Positions 50,204-58,349 of a DNA stretch of 64,000 nt are shown here, one piece after another. The stretch covers positions 189,986 to 253,985 of the forward strand of contig NZ_JAOVQN010000004.1 in the NCBI RefSeq assembly GCF_025673445.1. Reading direction: 5' to 3'. Numbering within the stretch: position 1 is the stretch's first letter; every line of letters begins with the position of its first letter. The notes beneath the pieces were generated by a model. The model was not told where the DNA came from, did not search any database, and was given only the letters and a program-made list of their open reading frames with translations. Source of the DNA: Ruegeria_B marisflavi. GTDB taxonomy: Bacteria > Pseudomonadota > Alphaproteobacteria > Rhodobacterales > Rhodobacteraceae. Both the position numbers and the translations under genes were made by a program.

Positions 50204-50848
50204 ATGTCCGTTCTCTGGATTATCGCGGCTGGGCTGGTGGTTGCGGTTCTCTATGTCCTGCTGGAGATCAGCAGGATCGGCACTCCAACCAAAGGTCCGC
50301 AGATAGACCGGGCCGCGCGCCCCGGAATCGCGCTGGTGGTGATCGACATGCAGAGCGATTTCACCTCGCTGCCGGTGTGGGAGGCTGAGCAGCTGGACAC
50401 CAAGATGGAGAACATCAGAACGGCGGCGGATGCGGCACGACGGGTCGGAATGCCGGTGATCGCGGTTCGGCAGGTGTACAAGGCCGGGCTGGCGAAACTG
50501 CTGAACGGCTGGTTCAATCAGGGGCGCGGCAATGCCGGGTCGGCGGGCATCGGGCTGGACCCGCGCCTGGGCCTGATGCCCGATATCGAGGTCGAGAAAT
50601 CCATGGGCGATGCCTTTTCCGAACCCTCCTTTGCGCGATACCTGGAGGAAAACCGGATCGGCACCCTGATCCTGACCGGCCTGGATGGCTGTCACTGTGT
50701 CAAGAACACTGCATTTGGCGCGCTGAACCGGGGCTATGCGGTGCGGATCGATCCCAAGGCAGTATTGGCGGCCAATGATGCCGAATGGTCAAAGGTACAG
50801 CAGAACCTGACGGCAGCCGGGGCGGAAATGAGCGCGACAGTGGCATAG
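50204..50848 (+). CDS. isochorismatase-like cysteine hydrolase with N-terminal membrane helix
   Basis: A 214-residue protein. Residues 4-21 form a transmembrane helix (LWIIAAGLVVAVLYVLLE). The hydrolase domain has catalytic Asp in VVIDMQSDF (about 47), Lys in EKSMGDAF and Cys in GLDGCHCVKNTA (about 160), the Asp-Lys-Cys triad of the isochorismatase-like family, which hydrolyses ureido, amide or vinyl-ether bonds. Membrane anchoring is uncommon for this family. Cotranscribed with its MarR regulator. Confidence 0.88.
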   Translation: MSVLWIIAAGLVVAVLYVLLEISRIGTPTKGPQIDRAARPGIALVVIDMQSDFTSLPVWEAEQLDTKMENIRTAADAARRVGMPVIAVRQVYKAGLAKLLNGWFNQGRGNAGSAGIGLDPRLGLMPDIEVEKSMGDAFSEPSFARYLEENRIGTLILTGLDGCHCVKNTAFGALNRGYAVRIDPKAVLAANDAEWSKVQQNLTAAGAEMSATVA

Positions 50849-50899
50849 GCGCTGCCTTTTCAATTGCGGGGGATTGTCTGTCAGGGCATTAAGGCCCGG

Positions 50900-51544
50900 A
50901 TGGCAAAGCAACTCGATTATCACACGATCCGCGAGATCTTTACCCGGTTCCAGGCCGCCGACCCCGAACCCAAGGGCGAGCTGGAGCACGTGAACGCCTA
51001 TACCTTGGTGGTGGCGGTCGCGCTGAGCGCGCAGGCCACAGATGCGGGGGTGAACAAAGCCACCCGCGACCTGTTCAAGATCGCTGACACGCCGGAAAAG
51101 ATGCTGGCGCTGGGCGAAGAGGGTGTAACCGAGCATATCAAGACCATTGGCCTGTTCCGGCAAAAGGCCAAGAACGTGATCAAGCTGAGCCGCATCCTGG
51201 TCGAGCAGTATGGCGGCGAGGTGCCCAATTCGCGCGCCGCGCTGCAATCGCTGCCCGGCGTCGGACGCAAGACCGCCAATGTGGTGCTGAACATGTGGTG
51301 GCGCATCCCGGCGCAGGCGGTGGACACCCATATCTTTCGCGTCGGCAACCGTACCGGCATCTGCCCGGGCAAGGATGTGGACGCGGTCGAACGCGCCATC
51401 GAGGACAATATCCCGGCCGATTTCCAGCAGCACGCGCATCACTGGCTGATCCTGCACGGCCGTTACCATTGCAAAGCCAGAAAGCCGATGTGCGGCACCT
51501 GCCTCATTCGCGATCTGTGCCAATTCGAGGATAAGACCCTATGA
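50900..51544 (+). CDS. nth: endonuclease III
   Basis: A 214-residue base-excision glycosylase/AP lyase that removes oxidised pyrimidines. The helix-hairpin-helix is LQSLPGVGRKTANVVLN with catalytic Lys in GRKTA, followed by VDTHIFRVGNRTG with catalytic Asp. The C-terminal [4Fe-4S] loop is CKARKPMCGTCLIRDLC (C-x6-C-x2-C-x5-C). The start at ATG 50900 matches family length. It overlaps the next gene by 4 bases. Confidence 0.96.
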   Translation: MAKQLDYHTIREIFTRFQAADPEPKGELEHVNAYTLVVAVALSAQATDAGVNKATRDLFKIADTPEKMLALGEEGVTEHIKTIGLFRQKAKNVIKLSRILVEQYGGEVPNSRAALQSLPGVGRKTANVVLNMWWRIPAQAVDTHIFRVGNRTGICPGKDVDAVERAIEDNIPADFQQHAHHWLILHGRYHCKARKPMCGTCLIRDLCQFEDKTL

Positions 51545-52527
51545 AGACCTACGATGTCGTTGGCATCGGCAATGCCGTTGTCGATGTGATCTCGCAAGCC
51601 GATGACAGCTTTCTCGACCTGATGGGAATCGAGAAAGGTATCATGCAGTTGATCGAGCAGGAGCGCGGCGAGGTGCTGTATGCCTCGATGAAGGAGCGGG
51701 TGCAGACGCCGGGCGGCTCGGTTGCCAACACCATCGCGGGCGCGGGCGCGCTGGGTCTGGATACGGCATTTATCGGGCGGGTGCGCGACGATGCGCTGGG
51801 CCATTTCTATGCCGATGCGATGAACGAGGGCGGTATCGACTTCGTCAACCCGCCGGTGGCAGGGGACCTGGCGACCTCACGCTCGATGATCTTTGTCTCG
51901 CCCGATGGCGAGCGGTCGATGAACACCTATCTGGGTATCTCGACCACGCTGAGTTCGGCGGACGTGCCGCAAGCGGTGACAGGCAATGCGAAACTGATGT
52001 TCCTCGAAGGCTATCTGTTCGACCATGACGCCGGGAAATCGGCCTTTCGCGAGGCGGCGCGGGCGACCCGCGCGGCGGGCGGCAAGGCGGGGATCGCGAT
52101 TTCCGATCCGTTCTGCGTCGACCGGCACCGGGCCGATTTCCTGTCGCTTATCCAGCACGATCTGGATTTCGTGATCGGCAACGAGGCCGAAATTCAGTCG
52201 CTGTTCGAGACCGACCATCTGGACGATGCGCTGATGCTGACCTCGGGCATCTGCCCGCTGGTGGTCTGCACGCGCTCGGGCGACGGGGTGACGGTGATGG
52301 ACGGCACGGTCCGCATCGACGTGCCGGTGGAAAAGGTGGTGCCGGTGGATGCCACCGGCGCGGGCGACCAGTTCGCCGCGGGCTTTCTGTTTGGCATGGC
52401 CACGGGCCGCGATTACGAGACCTGCGCCCGGATCGGCAATATCTGCGCCCGCGAGGTGATCAGCCATATCGGCCCGCGCCCCGAGACGAACATGGTCGAG
52501 CTGCTGAAGGAAAACGGGCTGCTCTGA
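51541..52527 (+). CDS. adenosine kinase-like PfkB-family sugar kinase
   Basis: A 328-residue ribokinase/PfkB-fold kinase. It opens with YDVVGIGNAVVDVISQADDS and carries the Gly-rich GGSVANTIAGAGALG (about 60-74) and signature 2 VDATGAGDQFAAGFLFG (about 271-287) with catalytic Asp. Among PfkB proteins the pattern suits adenosine kinase, which makes AMP from adenosine, but other nucleoside or ribose substrates are possible. Coupled to nth by ATGA. A structured element begins two bases after its TGA. Confidence 0.9.
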   Translation: MKTYDVVGIGNAVVDVISQADDSFLDLMGIEKGIMQLIEQERGEVLYASMKERVQTPGGSVANTIAGAGALGLDTAFIGRVRDDALGHFYADAMNEGGIDFVNPPVAGDLATSRSMIFVSPDGERSMNTYLGISTTLSSADVPQAVTGNAKLMFLEGYLFDHDAGKSAFREAARATRAAGGKAGIAISDPFCVDRHRADFLSLIQHDLDFVIGNEAEIQSLFETDHLDDALMLTSGICPLVVCTRSGDGVTVMDGTVRIDVPVEKVVPVDATGAGDQFAAGFLFGMATGRDYETCARIGNICAREVISHIGPRPETNMVELLKENGLL

Positions 52528-52529
52528 TC

Positions 52530-52581
52530 CCGGGGTGGGGAGGGGCGCTGCCCCTCTTGCCCTGCGGGCAATTCACCCCGG
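52530..52581. repeat. cloverleaf-like intergenic element, copy 2
   Basis: An outer 8-bp perfect helix (CCGGGGTG at 52530-52537 with CACCCCGG at 52574-52581) encloses a 7-bp hairpin GAGGGGC-GCT-GCCCCTC (52540-52556) and a 6-bp hairpin TTGCCC-TGC-GGGCAA (52557-52571). Both loops have 3 bases. It starts 3 bases after the kinase stop and is followed directly by the 3'-end motif at 52581. The architecture equals that at 46922-46992 though the sequence is unrelated. Confidence 0.85.
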
Positions 52582-52606
52582 AGTATTTTCGACCAGAAAG
52601 AAGCAG
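52581..52606 (+). repeat. 3'-end motif copy 2 (after the adenosine-kinase-like gene)
   Basis: Reads GAGTATTTTCGACC followed by AGAAAGAAGCAG, one mismatch in 26 from the copy after soeC (28960-28985, minus). Downstream CAGGGG (52604-52609) can pair with CCCCTG (52635-52640), which is followed by TTTT (52641-52644), a weak terminator-like shape. The rest of the gap to 52708 shows nothing else. Confidence 0.7.
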
Positions 52607-52707
52607 GGGTTGGGTGCTGCCACTTTTATCGGTGCCCCTGTTTTCCGGGTGGGCTGTCGGCGGTCAAATTCTTGCCGGATTGCGGGGCTATTCCGAACTG
52701 ATGCGCA

Positions 52708-53418
52708 ATGAGTCGGGTAGACGGTATGAGGGCAAAAGTGGCGGTGTTCGCGGATGGCGACAATATCGGGGCCGCGCGGGCGCAGGAGGTGCTGGGCACG
52801 GCCCGGCAACAGGGGAATGTCGACTATGCCCGGGTCTATCTGGATGTTCAGCGCCCGAGCGCCTGGGCCGATCAGGCGGATTGGCGGTTGGTTCACGCGG
52901 GGCGGGGCAAGAACGCGGGGGATCTGTTGCTGAGCCTCGATGCGATGGAGCTTGCCTTGACCGGGGGCTTTGACTGTTTCGTCATTGCCAGTTCGGATGG
53001 GGATTTCGCCCATCTGGCGCGGCGGTTGCGAGAGATCGGCAAAAGGGCCATCGGTATTGGTGAAGCCAAGGCGCCGGATGGGTTCCGGTCGGCCTGTAGC
53101 CTGTTTGTCGAATTGGAGGCGAAATCTGCGGCGGTGCCAGTCAGTGTGCAGCCTGAGCGGTGCTCGGAGCTGGATCGGCAGATCAGGTCGGTGATCGCAA
53201 AGCACAGCAAGAACGGGCAGGGTGTGGCGCTGACCCGGTTGGCATCGCTGATGCATCAGCAGTTTGGCTCGCGCATCAGCCAACGTCCGGAACGCACCTG
53301 GCGCGGCTATCTTTCGGCGCGGCCCGATCTGTACGATCTGGATACCAAGGGTACCGACGCAATGGTCCGGTTTATTCAGGCCGGGTTTGCCGGAAGCGAG
53401 CTGGGCGACCTGGCCTAA
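52708..53418 (+). CDS. NYN-domain (LabA/DUF88) putative ribonuclease with C-terminal LOTUS/OST-HTH-like domain
   Basis: A 236-residue protein. The N-terminal NYN (PIN-like) domain has the acidic metal-binding set: Asp in VFADGDNIG, Asp in AGDLLLSLDAME and Asp in ASSDGDFAHLARRL (about 10-110). The C-terminal ~75 residues (ELDRQIRSVIAKHSKNGQGV, ALTRLASLMHQQFGSRIS) resemble an OST-HTH/LOTUS RNA-binding unit. Together they suggest an RNA-cleaving or RNA-binding enzyme. An in-frame ATG at 52726 is an alternative start. Overlaps the convergent MarR gene by 4 bases. Confidence 0.85.
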   Translation: MSRVDGMRAKVAVFADGDNIGAARAQEVLGTARQQGNVDYARVYLDVQRPSAWADQADWRLVHAGRGKNAGDLLLSLDAMELALTGGFDCFVIASSDGDFAHLARRLREIGKRAIGIGEAKAPDGFRSACSLFVELEAKSAAVPVSVQPERCSELDRQIRSVIAKHSKNGQGVALTRLASLMHQQFGSRISQRPERTWRGYLSARPDLYDLDTKGTDAMVRFIQAGFAGSELGDLA

Positions 53419-53921
53419 GTTTCGGCGCGCGCGTTTGCGATTTCGGCGCAGTGCAGGGCCTTGGCCAGCAGGGTGGACAACGTCGTCTGTTCCTCAGACG
53501 TCAGCCCCTGCAAGAGCTGCGCCTGCGTCGCCACATGGGCGGCCATCATCTCGTTGATCAGGGTCAGCCCCCTGGGCGTGAGCGCGATGATCACGCTGCG
53601 GCTGTCTTCGGGGTTCTTGCGGCGTTCGACCAACCCGTCCTGTTCCAGCCGGTCGATCCGGTTGGTCATGGTGCCCGAGGCGACCATGGTCGTATCGAGC
53701 AGTGCGCCGGGTGACAGCGCATAGGGCGGGCCCGAGCGCAGGAGCGTGGCCAGCACGTCGAACTTGGCCGGATTCAGCCCGTATCGGGCAAAGGTTCTCT
53801 GCATCCCCTGGGTACAGGCCATTGACAGCCGCGCAACCCGTCCAATCACCGCCATGGCCCGGGTGTCGAGATCGGGGCGCTCGGCCGCCCATTGCCGGGT
53901 GATAAGGTCTACATGATCCAT
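53415..53921 (-). CDS. MarR-family transcriptional regulator
   Basis: A 168-residue winged-helix regulator. The DNA-binding core is LSPGALLDTTMVASGTMTNR then IDRLEQDGLVERRKNPEDSR and SVIIALTPRGLTLINEM (about 70-125). It is divergent from an EamA exporter across two long perfect palindromes, so it most likely represses itself and the transporter. Confidence 0.93.
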   Translation of the reverse strand: MDHVDLITRQWAAERPDLDTRAMAVIGRVARLSMACTQGMQRTFARYGLNPAKFDVLATLLRSGPPYALSPGALLDTTMVASGTMTNRIDRLEQDGLVERRKNPEDSRSVIIALTPRGLTLINEMMAAHVATQAQLLQGLTSEEQTTLSTLLAKALHCAEIANARAET

Positions 53922-53941
53922 GATCCGGGTTATTTCGGCGA

Positions 53942-53988
53942 TTTATCTTGACGTCAAGATAAATAATGTTATCTCGACGTCGAGATAA
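53942..53988. promoter_or_regulatory. two perfect palindromic MarR operators
   Basis: A 22-base perfect palindrome (half-site TTTATCTTGAC, 53942-53963) and a 20-base perfect palindrome (half-site TTATCTCGAC, 53969-53988) lie between the divergent MarR and EamA genes. Their centres are 26 bases apart. The core TATCTYGACGTCRAGATA is shared. Confidence 0.85.
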
Positions 53989-54004
53989 TTGGATGAGGCC
54001 CCCC

Positions 54005-54913
54005 ATGTCACGGACAACGGATATCGCCCTGACCGCAATCGCCCCGGCCATCTGGGGCAGTTCCTATATCGTCACGACCCAGTTCCTGCCCGCGCATTCG
54101 CCTTTTGTGGTGGCGCTGCTGCGGGCGCTGCCGGCCGGGTTGCTTTTGATGCTGCTGGTGCGTCAGCTGCCGCCGCGCGGCTGGCTCGGGCGGTTGCTGA
54201 TCCTGGGGGCGCTCAACTTTGCGGTGTTCTGGTCGCTGCTCTTTGTCGCCGCCTATCGCCTGCCGGGCGGGGTGGCAGCGACGGTGGGCGCGGTGCAGCC
54301 GCTGATCGTCGTGTTCCTGTCAGCGGTGGCGCTGGGTACGCAGATACGGATGGGAGCGGTGCTGTCAGCCTTGGCGGGGATTGCCGGCGTGGCGCTGTTG
54401 CTGCTTGGTCCCGAGGCGCGGCTGGATATGGTAGGTGTGCTGGCCGGGCTGGGCGGCGCCTTGTCGATGGCGGTGGGCGTGGTGCTGACCCGCAAATGGC
54501 GGCCCGACGTGCCGCTGGTCACATTCACCGCCTGGCAGCTGACCGCCGGTGGTCTGCTGATGATGCCGGTGGCCTGGCTGGCTGCGCCTGACTGGCCCGG
54601 CCTGAGCCTGACCAATCTGGCGGCACTTGCCTGGCTCAGCCTGATCGGCGGCGCGCTGACCTATATCCTGTGGTTTCGCGGTCTAGCCCGGATCGAACCG
54701 GCGGCGGTCTCGCTTTTGGGTATCCTCAGCCCGTTGACGGCGGTGATCCTGGGTTGGCTGGCGCTGGGCGAATCCCTGAGCCCGGTTCAGGGGTTGGGCG
54801 CGATCATCGTGCTGGGCGCGGTATGGATCGGGCAGCGCCCGGCGGGCGCGCCCCGGCGGCTGCGCTTTGCTCAGCCCAGATGCGGCGCAAAGGCCGCAAC
54901 AACGCGCTCATAG
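54005..54913 (+). CDS. EamA-family (DMT superfamily) exporter
   Basis: A 302-residue membrane protein with ten predicted helices and two EamA repeats (APAIWGSSYIVTTQFLPAHS near the N-terminus; GGALTYILWFRGLARIEPAA in the second repeat), similar to metabolite exporters such as YedA/RhaT types. It is controlled in all likelihood by the divergent MarR gene. Its last 43 bases overlap the convergent rppH gene, and the hydrophilic, Arg-rich end may reflect that overlap. Confidence 0.9.
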   Translation: MSRTTDIALTAIAPAIWGSSYIVTTQFLPAHSPFVVALLRALPAGLLLMLLVRQLPPRGWLGRLLILGALNFAVFWSLLFVAAYRLPGGVAATVGAVQPLIVVFLSAVALGTQIRMGAVLSALAGIAGVALLLLGPEARLDMVGVLAGLGGALSMAVGVVLTRKWRPDVPLVTFTAWQLTAGGLLMMPVAWLAAPDWPGLSLTNLAALAWLSLIGGALTYILWFRGLARIEPAAVSLLGILSPLTAVILGWLALGESLSPVQGLGAIIVLGAVWIGQRPAGAPRRLRFAQPRCGAKAATTRS

Positions 54914-55356
54914 ACGTCACGCTTGAACGGCACGATCTCGGCCACCAGCCGGGCGGGATCCTGCCATTTCCAGCGGCTGAATTCGGGGTGGTCGGTTTTG
55001 ATGTCGATCTGGTCGTCGCGACCGGTGAAGCGGAACAGGTACCATTTCTGTTCCTGCCCGCGATAGCGCCCCTTCCAGATGCGCGGGACAAGATCGTGCG
55101 GCAGGTCATAGGGCAGCCAGCCCTCGGTCTCGGCCACCATCTCGACCAGATCCGCTGTCACACCGGTCTCTTCCCAGAGCTCGCGCAGGGCGGCCTCAAA
55201 GGGGTCCTCGTCCTGATCCACGCCACCCTGCGGCATCTGCCAGGCATCGGTGTTCTGGTCCATGCGCTGGCCGACAAAGACGAAGCCATCGGCATTCATC
55301 AGGACCACACCCACGCAGGGGCGATAGGGAAGCTCGGCAATCTCTTCGGGTGTCAT
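54871..55356 (-). CDS. rppH: RNA pyrophosphohydrolase
   Basis: A 161-residue Nudix hydrolase that removes pyrophosphate from mRNA 5' ends or hydrolyses dinucleoside polyphosphates (IalA-like). The Nudix box is GGVDQDEDPFEAALRELWEE followed by TGV. The N-terminal YRPCVGVVLMN and DAWQMPQGGVD are typical of RppH/IalA. The start at 55356 (MTPEEIAELPYRP) gives normal length; a longer frame is not supported. Confidence 0.94.
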   Translation of the reverse strand: MTPEEIAELPYRPCVGVVLMNADGFVFVGQRMDQNTDAWQMPQGGVDQDEDPFEAALRELWEETGVTADLVEMVAETEGWLPYDLPHDLVPRIWKGRYRGQEQKWYLFRFTGRDDQIDIKTDHPEFSRWKWQDPARLVAEIVPFKRDVYERVVAAFAPHLG

Positions 55357-55490
55357 AGTTGTCTTTCCTTTGGGTTGGCCCTGTCTAGCAAGCGACGTTA
55401 CGGCGGCAAAGGGGGTGACGTCGGGTTTCGCGTGACAGGGGCACGGGCTAGGGTGATCTTGCCCGTCAAATCCGAGGGAGAGTAATTCCG

Positions 55491-57518
55491 ATGACTGCGT
55501 ACCCACATATGCTTGCCCCGCTCGATCTGGGCTTTGCCACGCTGAAGAACCGCGTGCTGATGGGCTCGATGCATACCGGGCTGGAAGAGACCCGCGACTG
55601 GAACCGGGTGGCCGAATTCTATGCCGACCGCGCGCGGGGTGGCGTGGGGCTGATGGTGACCGGCGGCATCGGTCCGAACATGGAAGGCTCGGTCCTGCCG
55701 GGGGCGTCGATGATGACCAGCGAAAAGGATGTCGAAAACCACTCCATCGTCACCGCGCGGGTGCACGAGGCGGGCGGCAAGATCGCGATGCAGATCCTGC
55801 ATGCGGGGCGCTATGCCTATGGGCCGAAATGCGTGGCGCCGTCGCCGGTGAAATCGCCGATCTCTCCATTCCCGCCGACCGAGCTGGACGAGGAGGGGAT
55901 CGAGAAGCAGATCACCGATATCGTCAATGCCGCGGTGCTGGCGCAGCAGGCGGGCTATGACGGGGTCGAGATCATGGGGTCCGAGGGGTATTTCCTGAAC
56001 CAGTTCCTGGTCACCCATACCAACAAGCGCACCGACCGCTGGGGCGGGTCCTATGAAAACCGGATGCGTCTGCCGATCGAGGTGGTGCGTCGGACCCGCG
56101 AGGCGGTGGGCACCGATTTCATCATCATCTATCGCCTGTCGATGATCGACCTTGTTCCCAATGGCTCGACCTTTGACGAGGTGGTGCAACTGGCGAAAGA
56201 GATCGAAAAGGCCGGGGCCACCATCATCAATACCGGTATCGGCTGGCACGAGGCGCGGATACCGACCATTGCCACCAGCGTTCCGCGCGCGGCCTTTGCC
56301 TGGGTCACGAAAAAGCTGATGGGGCAGGTGTCGATCCCGGTGATCACCTCGAACCGGATCAACACGCCCGAAGTGGCCGAGGAAGTACTGGCGACCGGCT
56401 GCGCCGACATGGTGTCGATGGCCCGCCCGATGCTGGCGGATGCGGATTTCGTCAACAAGGCGGCGGCGGGACAGGGCGACCGCATTGCCCCCTGCATCGC
56501 CTGCAACCAGGCCTGTCTGGACCATACATTTGGCGGCAAGCTGACCTCGTGCCTGGTGAACCCGCGCGCCTGTCATGAAACCGAACTGGTGGTGGAGAAG
56601 GCGGCGGCGCCCAAGCGGGTGGCCATCGTGGGCGCCGGTCCTGCGGGCCTGTCGACCGCGATCACCGCCGCGCAGCGCGGCCATGCGGTGACCGTGTTCG
56701 ACAAGTCGGGCGAGATCGGCGGGCAGCTCAACATGGCCAAGCAGGTGCCGGGCAAGGAAGAGTTCTGGGGCCTTGTGGATTGGTACCGGGTGATGCTGGC
56801 CGATCTGGGTGTCAAGGTCGAGCTGGGCCGTGCGGTGGGCGCCGACGATCTGGCGGATTTTGACGAGGTGGTGATCGCCACGGGCGTCAGCCCGCGCGAC
56901 CCAGCAATCCCGGGACAGGACCGGGCCAATGTGCTGAGCTACATCGACGTGTTGCGCCACAAGAAGCCGGTAGGCAAGCGGGTTGCGGTGATCGGTGCCG
57001 GGGGCATCGGTTTCGATGTCTCCGAGTTCCTGCTGGAAGAGGGCCACAGCCCGGCGACCGACCTGCCGCTGTGGATGAAGGAATGGGGCGTGACCGATCC
57101 GGGCGAGCACCGCTCGGGCCTGGCGCCCGAGGGACCGCAGCCCGCCAAGCCCGAGCGTGAGGTGACGCTGTTGCAGCGCAAGGCCAAGGCGCACGGCAAG
57201 GATCTGGGCAAGACGACGGGCTGGATCCACCGCGCGACATTGAAGATGAAGGGCGTCAATTTCGTGGGCGGCGTGAACTACGAAAAGATCGATGACGACG
57301 GCCTGCATGTGAGCTTTGGCGAGGCGCGGGAGAACCCCACCCTCATCGCCTGCGACACCGTGGTTCTGTGCGCCGGTCAGGTCTCGGACCGGTCGCTTGC
57401 GGATGCGCTGGAAGCCAAGGGCGTGCCTTGTCATGTGATCGGCGGGGCGGATGTGGCCGCCGAACTGGACGCCAAGCGCGCGATCAATCAGGGTACCCGG
57501 CTGGCGCTGTCGTTCTGA
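55491..57518 (+). CDS. fadH: 2,4-dienoyl-CoA reductase (NADPH), FadH
   Basis: A 675-residue flavoprotein with a TIM-barrel FMN domain (about 1-370), a [4Fe-4S] cluster (CIACNQACLD and, further on, SCLVNPRACHE) and FAD/NAD(P)H domains (from VAIVGAGPAGLSTAITAAQR, about 380-670). The match with E. coli FadH is close, e.g. GYDGVEIMGSEGYFLNQFL and INTGIGWHEARIPTIAT. It reduces 2,4-dienoyl-CoA in beta-oxidation of unsaturated fatty acids. Length is normal for the family. Its 3' flank is structured. Confidence 0.95.
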   Translation: MTAYPHMLAPLDLGFATLKNRVLMGSMHTGLEETRDWNRVAEFYADRARGGVGLMVTGGIGPNMEGSVLPGASMMTSEKDVENHSIVTARVHEAGGKIAMQILHAGRYAYGPKCVAPSPVKSPISPFPPTELDEEGIEKQITDIVNAAVLAQQAGYDGVEIMGSEGYFLNQFLVTHTNKRTDRWGGSYENRMRLPIEVVRRTREAVGTDFIIIYRLSMIDLVPNGSTFDEVVQLAKEIEKAGATIINTGIGWHEARIPTIATSVPRAAFAWVTKKLMGQVSIPVITSNRINTPEVAEEVLATGCADMVSMARPMLADADFVNKAAAGQGDRIAPCIACNQACLDHTFGGKLTSCLVNPRACHETELVVEKAAAPKRVAIVGAGPAGLSTAITAAQRGHAVTVFDKSGEIGGQLNMAKQVPGKEEFWGLVDWYRVMLADLGVKVELGRAVGADDLADFDEVVIATGVSPRDPAIPGQDRANVLSYIDVLRHKKPVGKRVAVIGAGGIGFDVSEFLLEEGHSPATDLPLWMKEWGVTDPGEHRSGLAPEGPQPAKPEREVTLLQRKAKAHGKDLGKTTGWIHRATLKMKGVNFVGGVNYEKIDDDGLHVSFGEARENPTLIACDTVVLCAGQVSDRSLADALEAKGVPCHVIGGADVAAELDAKRAINQGTRLALSF

Positions 57519-57534
57519 TCCGGGCGGGGGGAGA

Positions 57535-57597
57535 GATTTTTCGTCGAGGAATCTTTGCCTCCGGCGGGAGTATTTGGGGCGAGATGAAGGGGCAAAG
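57535..57597 (+). repeat. structured 3' flank of fadH with 3'-end motif relative
   Basis: GATTTTTC-GTC-GAGGAATC (57535-57553) forms an 8-bp RNA stem with two G-U pairs and a 3-base loop. Next, CTTTGCC (57553-57559) pairs with GGCAAAG (57591-57597), enclosing a small CTCC-GGCG-GGAG hairpin (57559-57570). The enclosed GAGTATTTGG ... GATGAAG resembles the start of the 26-base motif seen after soeC and the kinase gene. Confidence 0.55.
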
Positions 57598-57654
57598 CGT
57601 TTGGGCCTTGGGTGAGTTTTGTGATAGTGTTCAGCCATTGGTTGCAAGGATTGA

Positions 57655-58290
57655 ATGCTCATGTCGGAAAAAGCGCTTTATGAACCCCTCTCTGCCGGTG
57701 ACCCGCTGTTTTCGGGCTATCGGTTTCGCACCGACGATCCCGGCGGTCCGCAGACCGAAGGGTTAGGGCTTGGCCTGGGCGGCGAGAACGGGCTGCAACC
57801 GGGTGATCCGGTTGCGCTCGATCAGCATTATGTGCGCGCGGTGGCCTTTACCCGCGAGGCCAGCGGCAAGGTCAGCTGGTTCAACAGCCTGTTCAGTGCG
57901 CAGGCCAGCGGCAAGTCGGTGGGCGTGTTGCAAGAGGCGAAATCGTTCATGGTGGGGACGGTCGATGGCCAGCAGGTGGAAATCGGCGTTGCGGTTCTGT
58001 TGAAGATCGAAGCCACCAGTTTCAAATCGGATGCGCAGGTTTCGGTGGCCAATATCGCCGCCGAGGCGCAGCTGGGCCTGTCGCGGGCCGAGATGGAGAT
58101 CAGCGTGCGCGGCTATACCGGGGCGCTGGGCGACATGCTGCCCGCGCCCAGCGAAGTCGATCTGACCTCGTACACGACCTATCTGAACGCCTTCGAGCGC
58201 ATTCAGAAACATGTGTTCGGGCCGGGCGGTGCGGCGCAGTATTCGCCCGTTGTTCTGGGCAAGCTGCGGGCCGGTGCCGGGGGCGATTGA
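57655..58290 (+). CDS. hypothetical cytoplasmic protein
   Basis: A 211-residue protein with no signal peptide or membrane helix and no family I recognise. The N-terminal ~50 residues are Gly/Pro-rich (GPQTEGLGLGLGGENGLQPG), followed by a beta-rich region (SFMVGTVDGQQVEIGVAVLL) and a helical C-terminus. Cysteine-free. AAGGA lies 4 bases before ATG 57655; another ATG in frame is at 57661. It stands alone between fadH and the convergent monooxygenase pair. Confidence 0.78.
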   Translation: MLMSEKALYEPLSAGDPLFSGYRFRTDDPGGPQTEGLGLGLGGENGLQPGDPVALDQHYVRAVAFTREASGKVSWFNSLFSAQASGKSVGVLQEAKSFMVGTVDGQQVEIGVAVLLKIEATSFKSDAQVSVANIAAEAQLGLSRAEMEISVRGYTGALGDMLPAPSEVDLTSYTTYLNAFERIQKHVFGPGGAAQYSPVVLGKLRAGAGGD

Positions 58291-58349
58291 CCGCCACACG
58301 GATTGGGCCGTGCCCCTTGTAGGTTGAAACGCCTGTTGCGCTGGTTGGT

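Noticed and set aside
55398..57662. 754-codon open frame antisense to fadH
   Set aside because: Same kind of shadow frame; fadH on the other strand has full domain support.
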